Part shown: positions 33,993 to 42,369 of the stretch, piece after piece
Layout of the letters: every line of letters starts with the position of its first letter
Position numbering within the stretch: the first letter of the stretch is position 1
Assembly: GCF_022482365.1 (NCBI RefSeq)
Contig: NZ_JAKVPE010000001.1
Span: forward strand, 1,364,001 to 1,428,000
Length of the DNA stretch: 64,000 nucleotides
Origin: Limosilactobacillus sp.
GTDB taxonomy: Bacteria > Bacillota > Bacilli > Lactobacillales > Lactobacillaceae
Direction of reading: 5' to 3'
Translations under genes and position numbers: made by a program
Notes under the pieces: generated by a model
What the model saw: only the letters and a program-made list of their open reading frames with translations
Databases searched by the model: none
What the model was told of the DNA's origin: nothing

Positions 33993-34703
33993 ATGACTAA
34001 AGAATTCCTCCTCCTAAGCCAATCGCCGGCCCTCGTCCAACAGCTGACGGACATCTGTGCCAAGGCCCACTGGCACCTCCGCCGGGTAACAACCCCGACC
34101 GGACTGGTGGTTGCTTTAGAAAAGCACCCGGCCAGCGGGATCTGGTGGGACCTGACCGCCGCTACGTTGGACACCACCATCGCCACAATGACCCTGATCC
34201 GCAGCCAAATCGCCGGCCCCATTACCGTTCTGACGGCCAAAATGACTGGACGCCTGCAGCGCAAACTCTACGCCGCCCGGGTTGATGACGTTGAGCTTCT
34301 GCCAATTGATGACGCGGCCTTTCGAGCCAAAATTGAGCAGCGTCTCTGGACATACCAGCATACCGACCTCCATGGCAGCACCCCGCTCGCAAAGCCGGCT
34401 CATTCTGAAATTCTCACGATCGGCGACCTGACAATTGACCTGGCCGCTTACACGGTGACTAAGCGCGCTCAGCCGGTCGACTTGACGCCCAAGGAATTCC
34501 AACTGCTTTCTTACCTCGCCCACCATCAACAGCAAGTTCTCAGTCGCGAGCAGCTGGTGACCGGGGTCTGGGGCTACGACCTCCTGACTACCTCCCGAAT
34601 TGTCGACATCCACATCAGCCACCTTCGCGATAAGCTGGAAGACGACCCCCACCAGCCAACCCACCTGCTGACGGTCCGTGGCTTCGGCTATAAATTCGTC
34701 TAA
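33993..34703 (+). CDS. OmpR/PhoP-type response regulator with atypical receiver
   Basis: 236 residues. The C-terminal winged helix (residues about 140-236) has VDLTPKEFQLLSYLAHHQQ and ISHLRDKLEDDP, characteristic of OmpR/PhoB. The receiver keeps a candidate phospho-acceptor Asp53 (IWWDLTAATLD) and Lys83 (VLTAK), but the N-terminal acidic pair that binds Mg2+ is SQ. No histidine kinase gene is adjacent. Position and the Pho box point to control of pst expression. ATG 33993 follows GGAGAAA. Confidence 0.85.
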   Translation: MTKEFLLLSQSPALVQQLTDICAKAHWHLRRVTTPTGLVVALEKHPASGIWWDLTAATLDTTIATMTLIRSQIAGPITVLTAKMTGRLQRKLYAARVDDVELLPIDDAAFRAKIEQRLWTYQHTDLHGSTPLAKPAHSEILTIGDLTIDLAAYTVTKRAQPVDLTPKEFQLLSYLAHHQQQVLSREQLVTGVWGYDLLTTSRIVDIHISHLRDKLEDDPHQPTHLLTVRGFGYKFV

Positions 34704-34800
34704 GCCCGCGCCCGACAAGTGTTTTTGCTTTCACGCTAACAAAAAATAAGTTAGAATAATAATGAAGTTGAACCTATGCAATCAAGGAAGGAGTCTTATC

Positions 34801-35442
34801 ATGACGAAAGTATTTATCGCCGGCGGATCCGGTCGGGTGGCAACTGAACTGATCAAGGACCTGGTAGCGACTGGCAACCAAGTAATTGCCGGTGCCCGGC
34901 ACCCCGAGAAGATCGTTAAGATGGACGGGGTGGCCCCTGTCAAGATGGACCTGCACGGAAGCGTTGATGATCTGGCTTCCCTGATGAAGGGCGCCGCGGC
35001 GGTTTACTTTGTCGCCGGCTCACGGGGCAAGGACCTGCTCCAGACCGATGCCATGGGCGCGGTGAAGACGATGCAGGCGGCCAAGCAGGTTGGCATCAAG
35101 CGCTACGTCATGCTGAGCTCAATGTACGCCCTGCAGCCGGAAAAGTGGGCAAAATACCCGGCACTGGCAAGCATCCCCGACTACAACATTGCTAAGTTCT
35201 TTGCGGACAATTACCTCATCACCAACAGTGGCCTGGACTACACCATTATCCAGCCGGCCGTGCTGACTGAGAAAGCCGCCACCGGCAAGGTCGACCTGGG
35301 ATTGGGCGATGAAACTACTAACCCGATTCCTGACGTCGCCAAGGTGCTGGCGGAGGTCCTCAACCGAAACAACACCATCGGCAAGGTCATCATGATGCGC
35401 AGCGGTGACACGCCGATTGAGACGGCCCTGGACAATATTTAA
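34801..35442 (+). CDS. NAD(P)-binding oxidoreductase (atypical SDR)
   Basis: 213 residues with VFIAGGSGRVATELIKDLV as Rossmann loop, YVMLSSMYALQPEKWAKYP and GLDYTIIQPAVLTE. It is the same type as the proteins at 21595 and 60278. AAGGAAGGAG precedes ATG 34801; an earlier in-frame start at 34762 lacks a site. Monocistronic. Substrate unknown; likely a reductase for reactive carbonyl or quinone compounds. Confidence 0.83.
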   Translation: MTKVFIAGGSGRVATELIKDLVATGNQVIAGARHPEKIVKMDGVAPVKMDLHGSVDDLASLMKGAAAVYFVAGSRGKDLLQTDAMGAVKTMQAAKQVGIKRYVMLSSMYALQPEKWAKYPALASIPDYNIAKFFADNYLITNSGLDYTIIQPAVLTEKAATGKVDLGLGDETTNPIPDVAKVLAEVLNRNNTIGKVIMMRSGDTPIETALDNI

Positions 35443-35446
35443 AATC

Positions 35447-35488
35447 AAAAATGAGGTTGGAAATTAGCCCAACCTCATTTTTAGTTTT
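35447..35488 (+). terminator. Intrinsic terminator
   Basis: AAAAATGAGGTTGG pairs perfectly with CCAACCTCATTTTT five bases after the stop codon. Confidence 0.93.
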
Positions 35489-35491
35489 AAA

Positions 35492-35576
35492 TGCTACAGC
35501 GCGGTAGCTAGCTGGATTCCAGCCTCGTCGACGGGGGGAACGAACTCGCAAGCGAGTTCTGTCCCGCCGCCTTTTT
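35492..35576. repeat. GC-rich inverted-repeat element
   Basis: Contains the perfect 18-bp palindrome GAACTCGCAAGCGAGTTC flanked by GGGGGGAAC and GTCCCGCC, ending in TTTTT, plus GCTAGCTGGATTCCAGC upstream. It is more elaborate than a simple terminator and could be an interspersed intergenic repeat. It also lies at the 3' end of the ltrA-like gene. Confidence 0.45.
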
Positions 35577-36669
35577 ACTTTCTCGCAAACCGCCACATCA
35601 TTAGTAATTCGCCGACATTGGTAATCGTCAGGCCGGTCATCAATCCAACATTGCTGCTTTGCCAAACAAGGGCCAGCAGACTGCCGATCAGCCAAATGGC
35701 AAGCACCCAGCCGATGTGGCTCCCCCTGATCCGGTGCTCAGACTGGTTGTAGATGGCGTTGCACATCAGGCAGAGGTAGAAGACCAGCAGGCTGCCGGTC
35801 AACATGCCGACCAGGAAAGGACGCGAAACGGAGTCGTGTGCTAGGTAGACCAGGCCAACCGTGATGGTCAACAGACTCATGATCATCACCACGTGCGAAT
35901 ACATGGCAACAAAGCCCCGCGTGTACTGGTAGTGATCCTGCAGCTGCTCGATCTGGATAATGTAGCAACCAAAGAGCGCCGCCAAAAAAACGAAGATTAA
36001 AAGTGGCAGCGGTGCCCAGAGCGCGCCGTGGAAGTACTGGGTGACGTTCACCAGCGCCTCACCGAAACTGATGATGATGATCAGGCTCAGCCGTTCCACC
36101 AAGTGGGGAAAGTTGACCTTAGCGGATTCAAAGAGCCGGAAGAAGGCCAGCGGCATCAGGAAGCCAACCAGGCCCCCGAAAACGCAGAGGTAGATTCCGT
36201 ACCGGTAGCCCAACAGCAGGCCGCCCAGGATGGCAACGAATTCCACGAGCAGGGTGATGATGAAGGCGCGTTCGTCCCGCCCCCGCCACGGATGCTTGCC
36301 GGTTCCGCAGAGGTATTGCCACAGCAGGTTGCCGACCGTTAGCAGCATCGCCGAATTGAAGGCCTGAAAGGTGGTCTCCCAAGTGGTGTTGATGTTGTTG
36401 GCCAGGTAGATCGCCGCGTACATGCTGATCATCAGCCCCACGGTATCGACCAGCCGGCTACGGCCAAAGCGGTTGATGTACAGTGTCTGGTAGAGCCAGA
36501 GCTGCATGACCAGGATGATGGCAGTGATGAACTCGCCGTAAGTTCCTAGCGCTAGTCCGCCGCCCACGGGATGGTGGATCATTGCCGTAATCCGCGAAAT
36601 CGCGTAGACAAAGATCAGGTCATAGAAGAGCTCCAGCATTGAGACCGGCTTGGCTTTAATCTTTTTCAT
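35575..36669 (-). CDS. LtrA (low temperature requirement) family membrane protein
   Basis: 364 residues with about ten to eleven membrane segments. SMLELFYDLIFVYAISRI is the LtrA N-terminal signature (ELFYDLxFV), and LVERLSLIIIISFGEALV is its second conserved block. The family is of unknown biochemical function. ATG 36669 follows GGGGGAG; the frame extends to 36729 without a site. It is monocistronic, divergent from the IS-split permease gene. Confidence 0.88.
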   Translation of the reverse strand: MKKIKAKPVSMLELFYDLIFVYAISRITAMIHHPVGGGLALGTYGEFITAIILVMQLWLYQTLYINRFGRSRLVDTVGLMISMYAAIYLANNINTTWETTFQAFNSAMLLTVGNLLWQYLCGTGKHPWRGRDERAFIITLLVEFVAILGGLLLGYRYGIYLCVFGGLVGFLMPLAFFRLFESAKVNFPHLVERLSLIIIISFGEALVNVTQYFHGALWAPLPLLIFVFLAALFGCYIIQIEQLQDHYQYTRGFVAMYSHVVMIMSLLTITVGLVYLAHDSVSRPFLVGMLTGSLLVFYLCLMCNAIYNQSEHRIRGSHIGWVLAIWLIGSLLALVWQSSNVGLMTGLTITNVGELLMMWRFARK

Positions 36670-36820
36670 TCTCAACTCCCCCTCGTTGTTTTTCCCTAAT
36701 GATAGCATGGTTAGGACCGGGGTTTGCAAACATCCCCCGTCCGCACTAAAATGAATTGGTAAATAATCGGTAAGTGCAGGCGTACCCGAAACAAAATTGT
36801 GCCGTTGAGAAAGGATTACT

Positions 36821-36847
36821 ATGCTCTCAACGGCTTATTTATTAGTG
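36821..36847 (+). pseudogene. First nine codons of the TauE/SafE permease, cut off by IS30
   Basis: ATG 36821 follows GAAAGGA by 6 bp and reads MLSTAYLLV up to the IS boundary. Deleting the element plus one target duplication joins it in frame to MSLIAGILTGIIG at 38141. So this is the native start, now separated from the rest of the gene. Confidence 0.85.
36834..36847 (+). repeat. Left 14-bp target-site duplication of IS30 copy 2
   Basis: CTTATTTATTAGTG, repeated exactly at 38127-38140 on the other side of the element. Confidence 0.93.
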
Positions 36848-38126
36848 CCTAAATTTCAAGAATAAGTTAGCCACTGGACTCAAATAAATAATACTGACCA
36901 ATTGATTATTGGTTGATGGAGCTGTGATATCTCTTGGTAGAAGGCCTTACGATAGATATCCATTGACGAATGTCCATTAAACATAGCTCGTGGATAGTGA
37001 TTCATCCAATCATTAGTCGCTATGATCTGAGCACTACTATAGTTATTTATAGCTTCACCTTTGGTAATCTCCTTGCGGAGAAACCGGTTATTGATCTCAT
37101 TGGATCCACGTTCCCAAGGGGAATACGGATCAGCATAGAAAACATGATCGTGAACTTGTGTTAACTCACTAAATTCTGAACCGTTGTCAGAGGTTATTGT
37201 CTTAAAAATGCGATAGTAAGCATCTGTGCCCATTTTCTGGCGCAAATTTATAAAGAACTGATTTACTGCATGCGCAGTTTTACCAGCAATTTTACTCGTG
37301 ATATTAACTCGTGAAAGGCGATCAGTCATTACTAGTACAACACTGTCATTACCGTTTTTCTGTCCCTGAACTGTATCCAGTTCCCAATGGCCAATTTCGG
37401 ACCGTTGGTCCGCAGTTTGAGGTCGTTGAGCAATATTAGGCCCTAAGCACCTTTTAGCTTGCGGATGAGTTTGATGATGCTTACGTTTAGGTTTTTCAAA
37501 GAGGTCTAAATTGGACGTACGAAGCACACCCTCATTAATCCATTGATATAAAGTTACAACCGACTTTGGGATCAGGGTGCCATCATTCATTAAATCTCGA
37601 GCCTTATAAATAACCGCTTGTGGGGAGTAATGGTGGTCGTCAAACTCACCAAGCATTAGCTGATCAGCTAATCGTAAAAATTGCTTTGAAGAATAATATA
37701 AGCGACGACGACCAGAATGGCGGTGATGTTCAAGATATGTGGCCTGACCAGCTTCATAACTATAGATGTAGTAAGAATATTCGTAAATCTTACCATTAGA
37801 TTTTTGACGACGAAGTTGGCGGACCGTACCACGGTTGAGCTCGTTATTAATTGTTTGATGATTAACTCCTAATTGGCGACCAATTGCGCGATTGGAAAGT
37901 CCTTGCGACTTTAAAGTCGCAATCATCACACGTTCTTCTTTAGTAAGATGAGCATTCTTTTTATGAGTAGTCAATAAAATAGTAGACATGGTATCATTTA
38001 AGTGCGTCATTTGACGGACATCCTTTCATATAGGTTTGGTTCACTTAATATGATACCTGATGTCACGCCGAATGGCGTTTTTTATTTACCACCAACTGGG
38101 TGGCTAACTTCATTCTATAATCTACC
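36848..38126 (-). mobile_element. IS30-family insertion sequence, copy 2 (1279 bp)
   Basis: Same length as the copy at 17569-18847, in opposite orientation, with the same ends (CCTAAATTTCAAG ... CTATAATCTACC as read on the plus strand). It interrupts the permease gene after its ninth codon and is flanked by a 14-bp duplication. Confidence 0.93.
36880..38010 (-). CDS. IS30-family transposase
   Basis: 376 residues, identical in sequence to the product of 17685-18815, with the same helix-turn-helix and DDE residues (ELDTVQG, TSDNGSEF, RFLRKE). Intact, so both copies could supply transposase. Confidence 0.95.
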   Translation of the reverse strand: MTHLNDTMSTILLTTHKKNAHLTKEERVMIATLKSQGLSNRAIGRQLGVNHQTINNELNRGTVRQLRRQKSNGKIYEYSYYIYSYEAGQATYLEHHRHSGRRRLYYSSKQFLRLADQLMLGEFDDHHYSPQAVIYKARDLMNDGTLIPKSVVTLYQWINEGVLRTSNLDLFEKPKRKHHQTHPQAKRCLGPNIAQRPQTADQRSEIGHWELDTVQGQKNGNDSVVLVMTDRLSRVNITSKIAGKTAHAVNQFFINLRQKMGTDAYYRIFKTITSDNGSEFSELTQVHDHVFYADPYSPWERGSNEINNRFLRKEITKGEAINNYSSAQIIATNDWMNHYPRAMFNGHSSMDIYRKAFYQEISQLHQPIINWSVLFI

Positions 38127-38140
38127 CTTATTTATTAGTG
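38127..38140 (+). repeat. Right 14-bp target-site duplication of IS30 copy 2
   Basis: Exact copy of 36834-36847; its codons TAT TTA TTA GTG continue in frame into the permease body. Confidence 0.93.
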
Positions 38141-38857
38141 ATGTCTTTAATTGCCGGGATTTTGACCGGGATCATCGGGATGGCTTCATTAACCCTGTAC
38201 CCGGTCCTGCTGTCGGTCGGCGTGCCGCCCGTTTCCGCCAACGCCACCATCACCGTCGCAACGGTCGGCGCCGGGGTCGGCACCACCATCTCCTCGCTGA
38301 AGGAGCTAAGGCACCACTGGGGCAGCGCTATCCTGGTGGCAATTCTTAGCACCTGCGGCAGCATCTGCGGTGCCCTGATTCTCACCCGCAGCTCCAACGC
38401 GGGCTTTCAAAAGATTGTTCCCGTCTTTATTCTACTGGCCGGTATTCTTTTACTTTGGCCCACTTCAGGTCAAGTGCGACAGCGGTCCCGCCACTTTGCT
38501 TGGCTCCTGGACTGGGCCGGCGTGATCCTTATCGGCCTCTATAACGGCTACTTTGGTGCGGCGTCGGGGCTGTTGATGATCGCGGTCCTGTCCAAGGCAA
38601 TCGGCGGCGAATACGCGACCTACAATGCCGTCCGAAATTTTGCCTCCCTGGTCAACAACATCTGTTCCGCCGTCATTTTCATCTGCACTATCAGGATTCA
38701 GTGGGCCATCATCGGCTTTCTGCTTTTGGGGCTGCTTGTCGGCGGCTACCTGGGCCCCATCATCGTCCGCTACATTCCCTCGGCCGTGATCAAAAAGGTG
38801 GTCGGCGTAATTGCCATTTTGCTGGCCCTAGTTCTGGGGTGGCAGGCAATCCATTAG
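38138..38857 (+). CDS. TauE/SafE-family permease, separated from its native start
   Basis: 239 residues from GTG 38138 (ATG 38141 next). GIIGMASLTLYPVLLSVGVPP with ANATITVATVGAG, and later NAVRNFASLVNNICSA, are the two duplicated TauE/SafE repeats. About seven to eight membrane segments. The family exports sulfite/sulfonate-type or other small organic anions. The native first nine codons and ribosome site were cut off by the IS30 copy. The remaining frame has no ribosome site of its own, so expression is doubtful although nearly the whole protein is encoded. Confidence 0.8.
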   Translation: MMSLIAGILTGIIGMASLTLYPVLLSVGVPPVSANATITVATVGAGVGTTISSLKELRHHWGSAILVAILSTCGSICGALILTRSSNAGFQKIVPVFILLAGILLLWPTSGQVRQRSRHFAWLLDWAGVILIGLYNGYFGAASGLLMIAVLSKAIGGEYATYNAVRNFASLVNNICSAVIFICTIRIQWAIIGFLLLGLLVGGYLGPIIVRYIPSAVIKKVVGVIAILLALVLGWQAIH

Positions 38858-38863
38858 CTAAAC

Positions 38864-38912
38864 GAAAAGCCTGGACCGGTTGCTAATTTTGCGCAGCCGG
38901 TCCAGGCTTCTG
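38864..38912. terminator. Bidirectional terminator
   Basis: AAGCCTGGACCGG (38867-38879) pairs perfectly with CCGGTCCAGGCTT (38897-38909) between the convergent permease and HxlR genes. Confidence 0.88.
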
Positions 38913-38916
38913 TTGG

Positions 38917-39321
38917 CTATTCATGGTTCTCGCCGGTGTGCAGCTCGTCGTCATGAATACAGCCGTAGGAATATTCAATTTTAATCTGCGGATCGTTCTC
39001 CTTCACTAGTTCCTCGCCGACCAGGGAAAGCTTTACCATCAGTTCCCGCGTTCGCTGACCATTGGGCGTCAGGGAGTAAAGGCTTTGCGGCGGCATGGTA
39101 TCGAGGCTCTCCCGGTGCACAATCCCGCTGGCCATCAGGCTTTTCAATTGCTGGGAGAGCACCTTGCGCGTCACCTGGTGATGGTTTTCAACGTTGACGT
39201 TGCGAAGCAGTTCACCAAAGTGCTGCGACTTCTTCCCTAGCTGACAGATGATCGAGGTCTTATACTTGCCCTTCATCACGTCAATCAGATAGTCAATTCC
39301 TAATAAGTAGCGGTCCTTCAT
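38917..39321 (-). CDS. HxlR-family transcriptional regulator
   Basis: 134 residues. VMKGKYKTSIICQLGKKSQ, VTRKVLSQQLKSLMASGI and PPQSLYSLTPNG form the HxlR winged helix. Start ATG 39321 (GGGGAA upstream) is likely; a GTG three codons earlier is possible. It is divergent from the alcohol dehydrogenase gene, with a GTTAC/GTAAC dyad between them, and is presumably its regulator. Confidence 0.86.
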   Translation of the reverse strand: MKDRYLLGIDYLIDVMKGKYKTSIICQLGKKSQHFGELLRNVNVENHHQVTRKVLSQQLKSLMASGIVHRESLDTMPPQSLYSLTPNGQRTRELMVKLSLVGEELVKENDPQIKIEYSYGCIHDDELHTGENHE

Positions 39322-39340
39322 CCCAATCACTTCCCCACTA

Positions 39341-39356
39341 GTTACTTAATGGTAAC
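39341..39356. promoter_or_regulatory. GTTAC-N6-GTAAC dyad, candidate HxlR operator
   Basis: GTTACTTAATGGTAAC is an inverted repeat 20 bp upstream of the HxlR start and within the divergent region to adh. Its half-site matches those in the array at 22315-22359. Confidence 0.5.
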
Positions 39357-39488
39357 GCTGTAACTTAAAAGTGCCTTCTTTTCGCATTTTGTGAATCCCC
39401 TTACAATGAAATTGTTGAGGAAATAACACCTATTATTTTAGCGTGTTTTTCCATAATCTCAAAAGGTTTCACACGGAGGTTGATTCTT

Positions 39489-40610
39489 ATGAAGATCAAA
39501 GCTGCGGTTGTTAAGAACGCGGGCGACCCATTTACCATCGAAGACAACATTGACTTGCACGAAGTCGGCCCGACCGACCTGCAGGTGCACATCGTTGCTA
39601 GTGGGATTTGCCACTCCGACGAGGCGATTCGTTCTGGCGAAGCATCAGTCGGGTATCCCGCTATTCTGGGTCACGAAGGTTCCGGAATTGTTGAAAAAGT
39701 CGGTGCTAACGTGACCGACTTCAAGCCGGGCGATCACGTCATCCTTTCATACTGGACTGACGGTACCTGCGACAAGTGCCTTGCCGGACACGCCGGGCAA
39801 TGCCGGAACTACACTAAGGGTGACCTGATGGGGGTCCGGCCAGACGGTGACTACAACTTCAGCAAGGACGGCCAGCATATTTCCAACATGCTCAACCAGT
39901 CATCCTTTGCCACTACCACCGTTGTCGAACAACGGAACGCAGTTAAGATCGACAAGGACCTCGACCTGCGGAAATTCGGTCCCCTCGGCTGCGGCTACGT
40001 TACTGGATCCGGCACCGTTTTGAACGCCCTCCAGCCACGGCCGGGTCAAACAATTGCCGTCTTTGGGACCGGTGCAGTTGGCCTTGCTGCCATGATGGCC
40101 GCTAAGATCTCTGGCTGCATTAAGATCATCGCCGTTGACCGGCACGAAGCCCGGCTCGAACTGGCGAAGGAATTAGGTGCGACCCACACGATCAACACAA
40201 ACGATGACGACCCCGTTGCTAAAATTAAGGAGTTGACGGGCGGCTATGGTGTTGACTTCTCAATCGACACAACCGGGGCCCCAGTGATTACCAAGGCAGC
40301 CATTGACGCCCTGACGACCGGTGGAACCTGTGCCGGCATCGCCGTAACGTCTAACAGTGTCAACGTCAGCGAATGGGGTGACCTGAGTGCCTTTGACAAG
40401 AACTTCATCGGGGTTCTGATGGGTGACTCAGTTCCGCAGCTTGACATCCCACGGCTCATGGAATTCTACAAGCTTGGTTGGTTCCCATTTGATAAGACTG
40501 AAAAGTTCTACGACTTCGACCAAATTAACGAAGCCAACGAAGATTCACGAACTGGAAAGGTCATCAAGCCTGTCCTGATTATCGACAAAGATTACCAGCC
40601 CGGTGATTAA
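39489..40610 (+). CDS. Zinc-type NAD(P)-dependent alcohol dehydrogenase (MDR family)
   Basis: 373 residues. GICHSDEAIRSG supplies the catalytic zinc Cys, GHEGSGIVEKVG the His/Glu block, and AVFGTGAVGLAAMMAA the NAD(P) loop. The structural-zinc lobe reads DGTCDKCLAGHAGQC, so the first of the four usual cysteines is Asp. Relationship is closest to benzyl/aryl-alcohol and class III-like enzymes. It probably reduces aldehydes. GGAGG precedes ATG 39489. Divergent from an HxlR regulator, ended by a terminator. Confidence 0.88.
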   Translation: MKIKAAVVKNAGDPFTIEDNIDLHEVGPTDLQVHIVASGICHSDEAIRSGEASVGYPAILGHEGSGIVEKVGANVTDFKPGDHVILSYWTDGTCDKCLAGHAGQCRNYTKGDLMGVRPDGDYNFSKDGQHISNMLNQSSFATTTVVEQRNAVKIDKDLDLRKFGPLGCGYVTGSGTVLNALQPRPGQTIAVFGTGAVGLAAMMAAKISGCIKIIAVDRHEARLELAKELGATHTINTNDDDPVAKIKELTGGYGVDFSIDTTGAPVITKAAIDALTTGGTCAGIAVTSNSVNVSEWGDLSAFDKNFIGVLMGDSVPQLDIPRLMEFYKLGWFPFDKTEKFYDFDQINEANEDSRTGKVIKPVLIIDKDYQPGD

Positions 40611-40616
40611 TTAAAC

Positions 40617-40663
40617 GAAAAAGCCCCTGCCTGCTGAAAACTCAGTAAGCAAGGGCTTTTCGG
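40617..40663. terminator. Bidirectional terminator
   Basis: AAAAAGCCC-ctgcctgctga pairs with tcagtaagca-agGGCTTTT; A and T tracts on both sides end adh and the convergent monooxygenase-like gene. Confidence 0.85.
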
Positions 40664-40957
40664 TTAGGCCACCGTGTAGACGCGGACGTCAGGATCCGTC
40701 GTCCAGGTTGGCTGCAGACCTGGGAAGACGTGCTTGGTGAACATCTCACTCTTCAGGTAGGCCTGGGCGTGCTCGACGCTGTTAAAACCGTGCAGAACCT
40801 GAACGTCCTCATCCCGAACCAGCAGCTGCTTGGTCAGCGCTCCCGGAATCGTGTCCAAAAACGGCTGCCGGTAATCATTGTAAACCTTCGCCGCTGCGGC
40901 CCGCTTTTCTTCCGGAACCACCATCGTAATCTGTAAGTATGCTTTGACTGTCATCAT
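40664..40957 (-). CDS. Antibiotic biosynthesis monooxygenase (ABM) domain protein
   Basis: 97 residues. AYLQITMVVPEEKRAAAA and DVQVLHGFNSVEHAQAYLKS show the dimeric alpha/beta-barrel ABM fold. The family includes heme- and quinol-oxidising enzymes without cofactor. AGGAGG precedes ATG 40957. Divergent from an HxlR regulator, the likely controller. Confidence 0.82.
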   Translation of the reverse strand: MMTVKAYLQITMVVPEEKRAAAAKVYNDYRQPFLDTIPGALTKQLLVRDEDVQVLHGFNSVEHAQAYLKSEMFTKHVFPGLQPTWTTDPDVRVYTVA

Positions 40958-41067
40958 GAATTCCTCCTGTTTCAATCATTTTCAATTTTCATGATAGCCA
41001 TCTATAATCGACAAAGATACGATTTCAAAAGCGATTGAGCTACTAAAAATTTTTTGAGGAGGTTGCC

Positions 41068-41457
41068 ATGTACCAGCGAAAGACACCCAAAAAATACTAC
41101 TGCACCGTTGATTTTGCCCTCGACATCTTCGGTGGCAAGTGGAAGCCCCGCCTGCTCTGCATCCTCGGCCACAACAAGGCCCTGCGCTACGGCGAATTGA
41201 AGGCCGCCATGGAGGATATCTCGGACGCGGCCCTGGCGGATAGTCTGAAGGAATTACAGCAAGCGGGGATCATCAGCCGCCAGCAGTACAACGAGATGCC
41301 GATCCGGGTTGAATATTCGCTGACCGCGACCGGGCAGTCCCTGCTCCCCGTCCTCGACACCATTTCAGACTGGGCGGTTCAGCACAGCAGCGCGGACATC
41401 TACAGCGGCCAGCACTTTCAGCAGGTCCACTTTGGAGCGTTTGAACAACACGACTAA
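41068..41457 (+). CDS. HxlR-family transcriptional regulator
   Basis: 129 residues: DIFGGKWKPRLLCILGHNK, DAALADSLKELQQAGI and MPIRVEYSLTATG. GAGGAGG is 5 bp before the ATG. Divergent from the ABM gene. Its last eight codons (FGAFEQHD) and stop are nearly repeated at 43244-43269 after the LysR gene, marking the left boundary of a probable insertion. Confidence 0.86.
   Translation: MYQRKTPKKYYCTVDFALDIFGGKWKPRLLCILGHNKALRYGELKAAMEDISDAALADSLKELQQAGIISRQQYNEMPIRVEYSLTATGQSLLPVLDTISDWAVQHSSADIYSGQHFQQVHFGAFEQHD
41432..41457 (+). repeat. 26-bp direct repeat, left copy (HxlR 3' end)
   Basis: TTGGAGCGTTTGAACAACAC followed by GACTAA matches 43244-43269 at 24 of 26 positions. Confidence 0.8.
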
Positions 41458-41466
41458 ACTAATTTT

Positions 41467-42231
41467 TTACTTTCCGCTATTGATGGCCCTCATCAGTCCT
41501 TCAAAGACACCCAAATTATCCATACCGTTGTCCACGGAAATATCTTGGCCGTTAATGTAGCTTGCCTTGTCGCTCGCCAAGAAAAGGGAAACCTGGGCGA
41601 TCTCCAGTGGCTTAGCACCACGTTTCCCGGGAAGAGCTGGTTCAACACTCTTCATAAAGGAATCAGGTACTAGTGGAGTTTTAACCATCCCTGGCAAAAT
41701 AGCATTGACGTGAATATTGTCATCTCCGTACAGGTAAGCTGCAGAACGTGTTAACCCACGCAGGCCCCACTTAGCCGTCGAATAAACTGTATATGGACAA
41801 CCGGTATTACCAGCCGCGGAAGAAATGTTAATGATGGAGCCATGCCCCTGCTTTTCCATTAGTGGAACAACCTCTTTAATTCCCAGCATCGGGCCAGTCA
41901 GATTAACCCTGAGGACTTTATCCCAATCCTCCAGCATTTCCGTTTTTAAGGTCGAGTGGATATCAATTCCGGCGTTATTAACTAGGACATCCAATTGACT
42001 CAGCTTAGCGACCAAATCATGCCAAGAGCTCTCCGACGTAACATCCAGGTGTTGATAGTCCGCCTGGCCACCCGTTTTTTGAATCTCTTCGACAATTTGT
42101 TGACCTTCTTCATCGTTCAAACCCGAAACAATGACCTTTGCCCCTTCTTTGGCGAAGAGCTTCGCCGTGGTTTCTCCCATTCCACTCGTAGAACCAGTTA
42201 TTAAAGCGACTTTGTTATCTAGAATACCCAT
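41467..42231 (-). CDS. SDR-family NAD(P)-dependent oxidoreductase
   Basis: 254 residues with the classical SDR set: ITGSTSGMGETTAKLFA, LVNNAGI, the catalytic Ser in INISSAAGNTG and YSTAKWGLRG (Tyr and Lys). It resembles glucose/3-hydroxy-type dehydrogenases; substrate uncertain. AAAGGAGAG precedes the ATG. Divergent from a LysR regulator; both look AT-richer than the surrounding genes. Confidence 0.9.
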   Translation of the reverse strand: MGILDNKVALITGSTSGMGETTAKLFAKEGAKVIVSGLNDEEGQQIVEEIQKTGGQADYQHLDVTSESSWHDLVAKLSQLDVLVNNAGIDIHSTLKTEMLEDWDKVLRVNLTGPMLGIKEVVPLMEKQGHGSIINISSAAGNTGCPYTVYSTAKWGLRGLTRSAAYLYGDDNIHVNAILPGMVKTPLVPDSFMKSVEPALPGKRGAKPLEIAQVSLFLASDKASYINGQDISVDNGMDNLGVFEGLMRAINSGK

Positions 42232-42369
42232 GGTAATCTCTCCTTTAGCAAATGTGAAATTGTGAACATCTTTTACATTTTCACTATAAAGCGCGCCGGT
42301 CCGTGCGTAAAATAGCTAATTCGAGGGGTATACTATAAGCAAAAGCCATGCTATGGAGGCTTGATTTGA

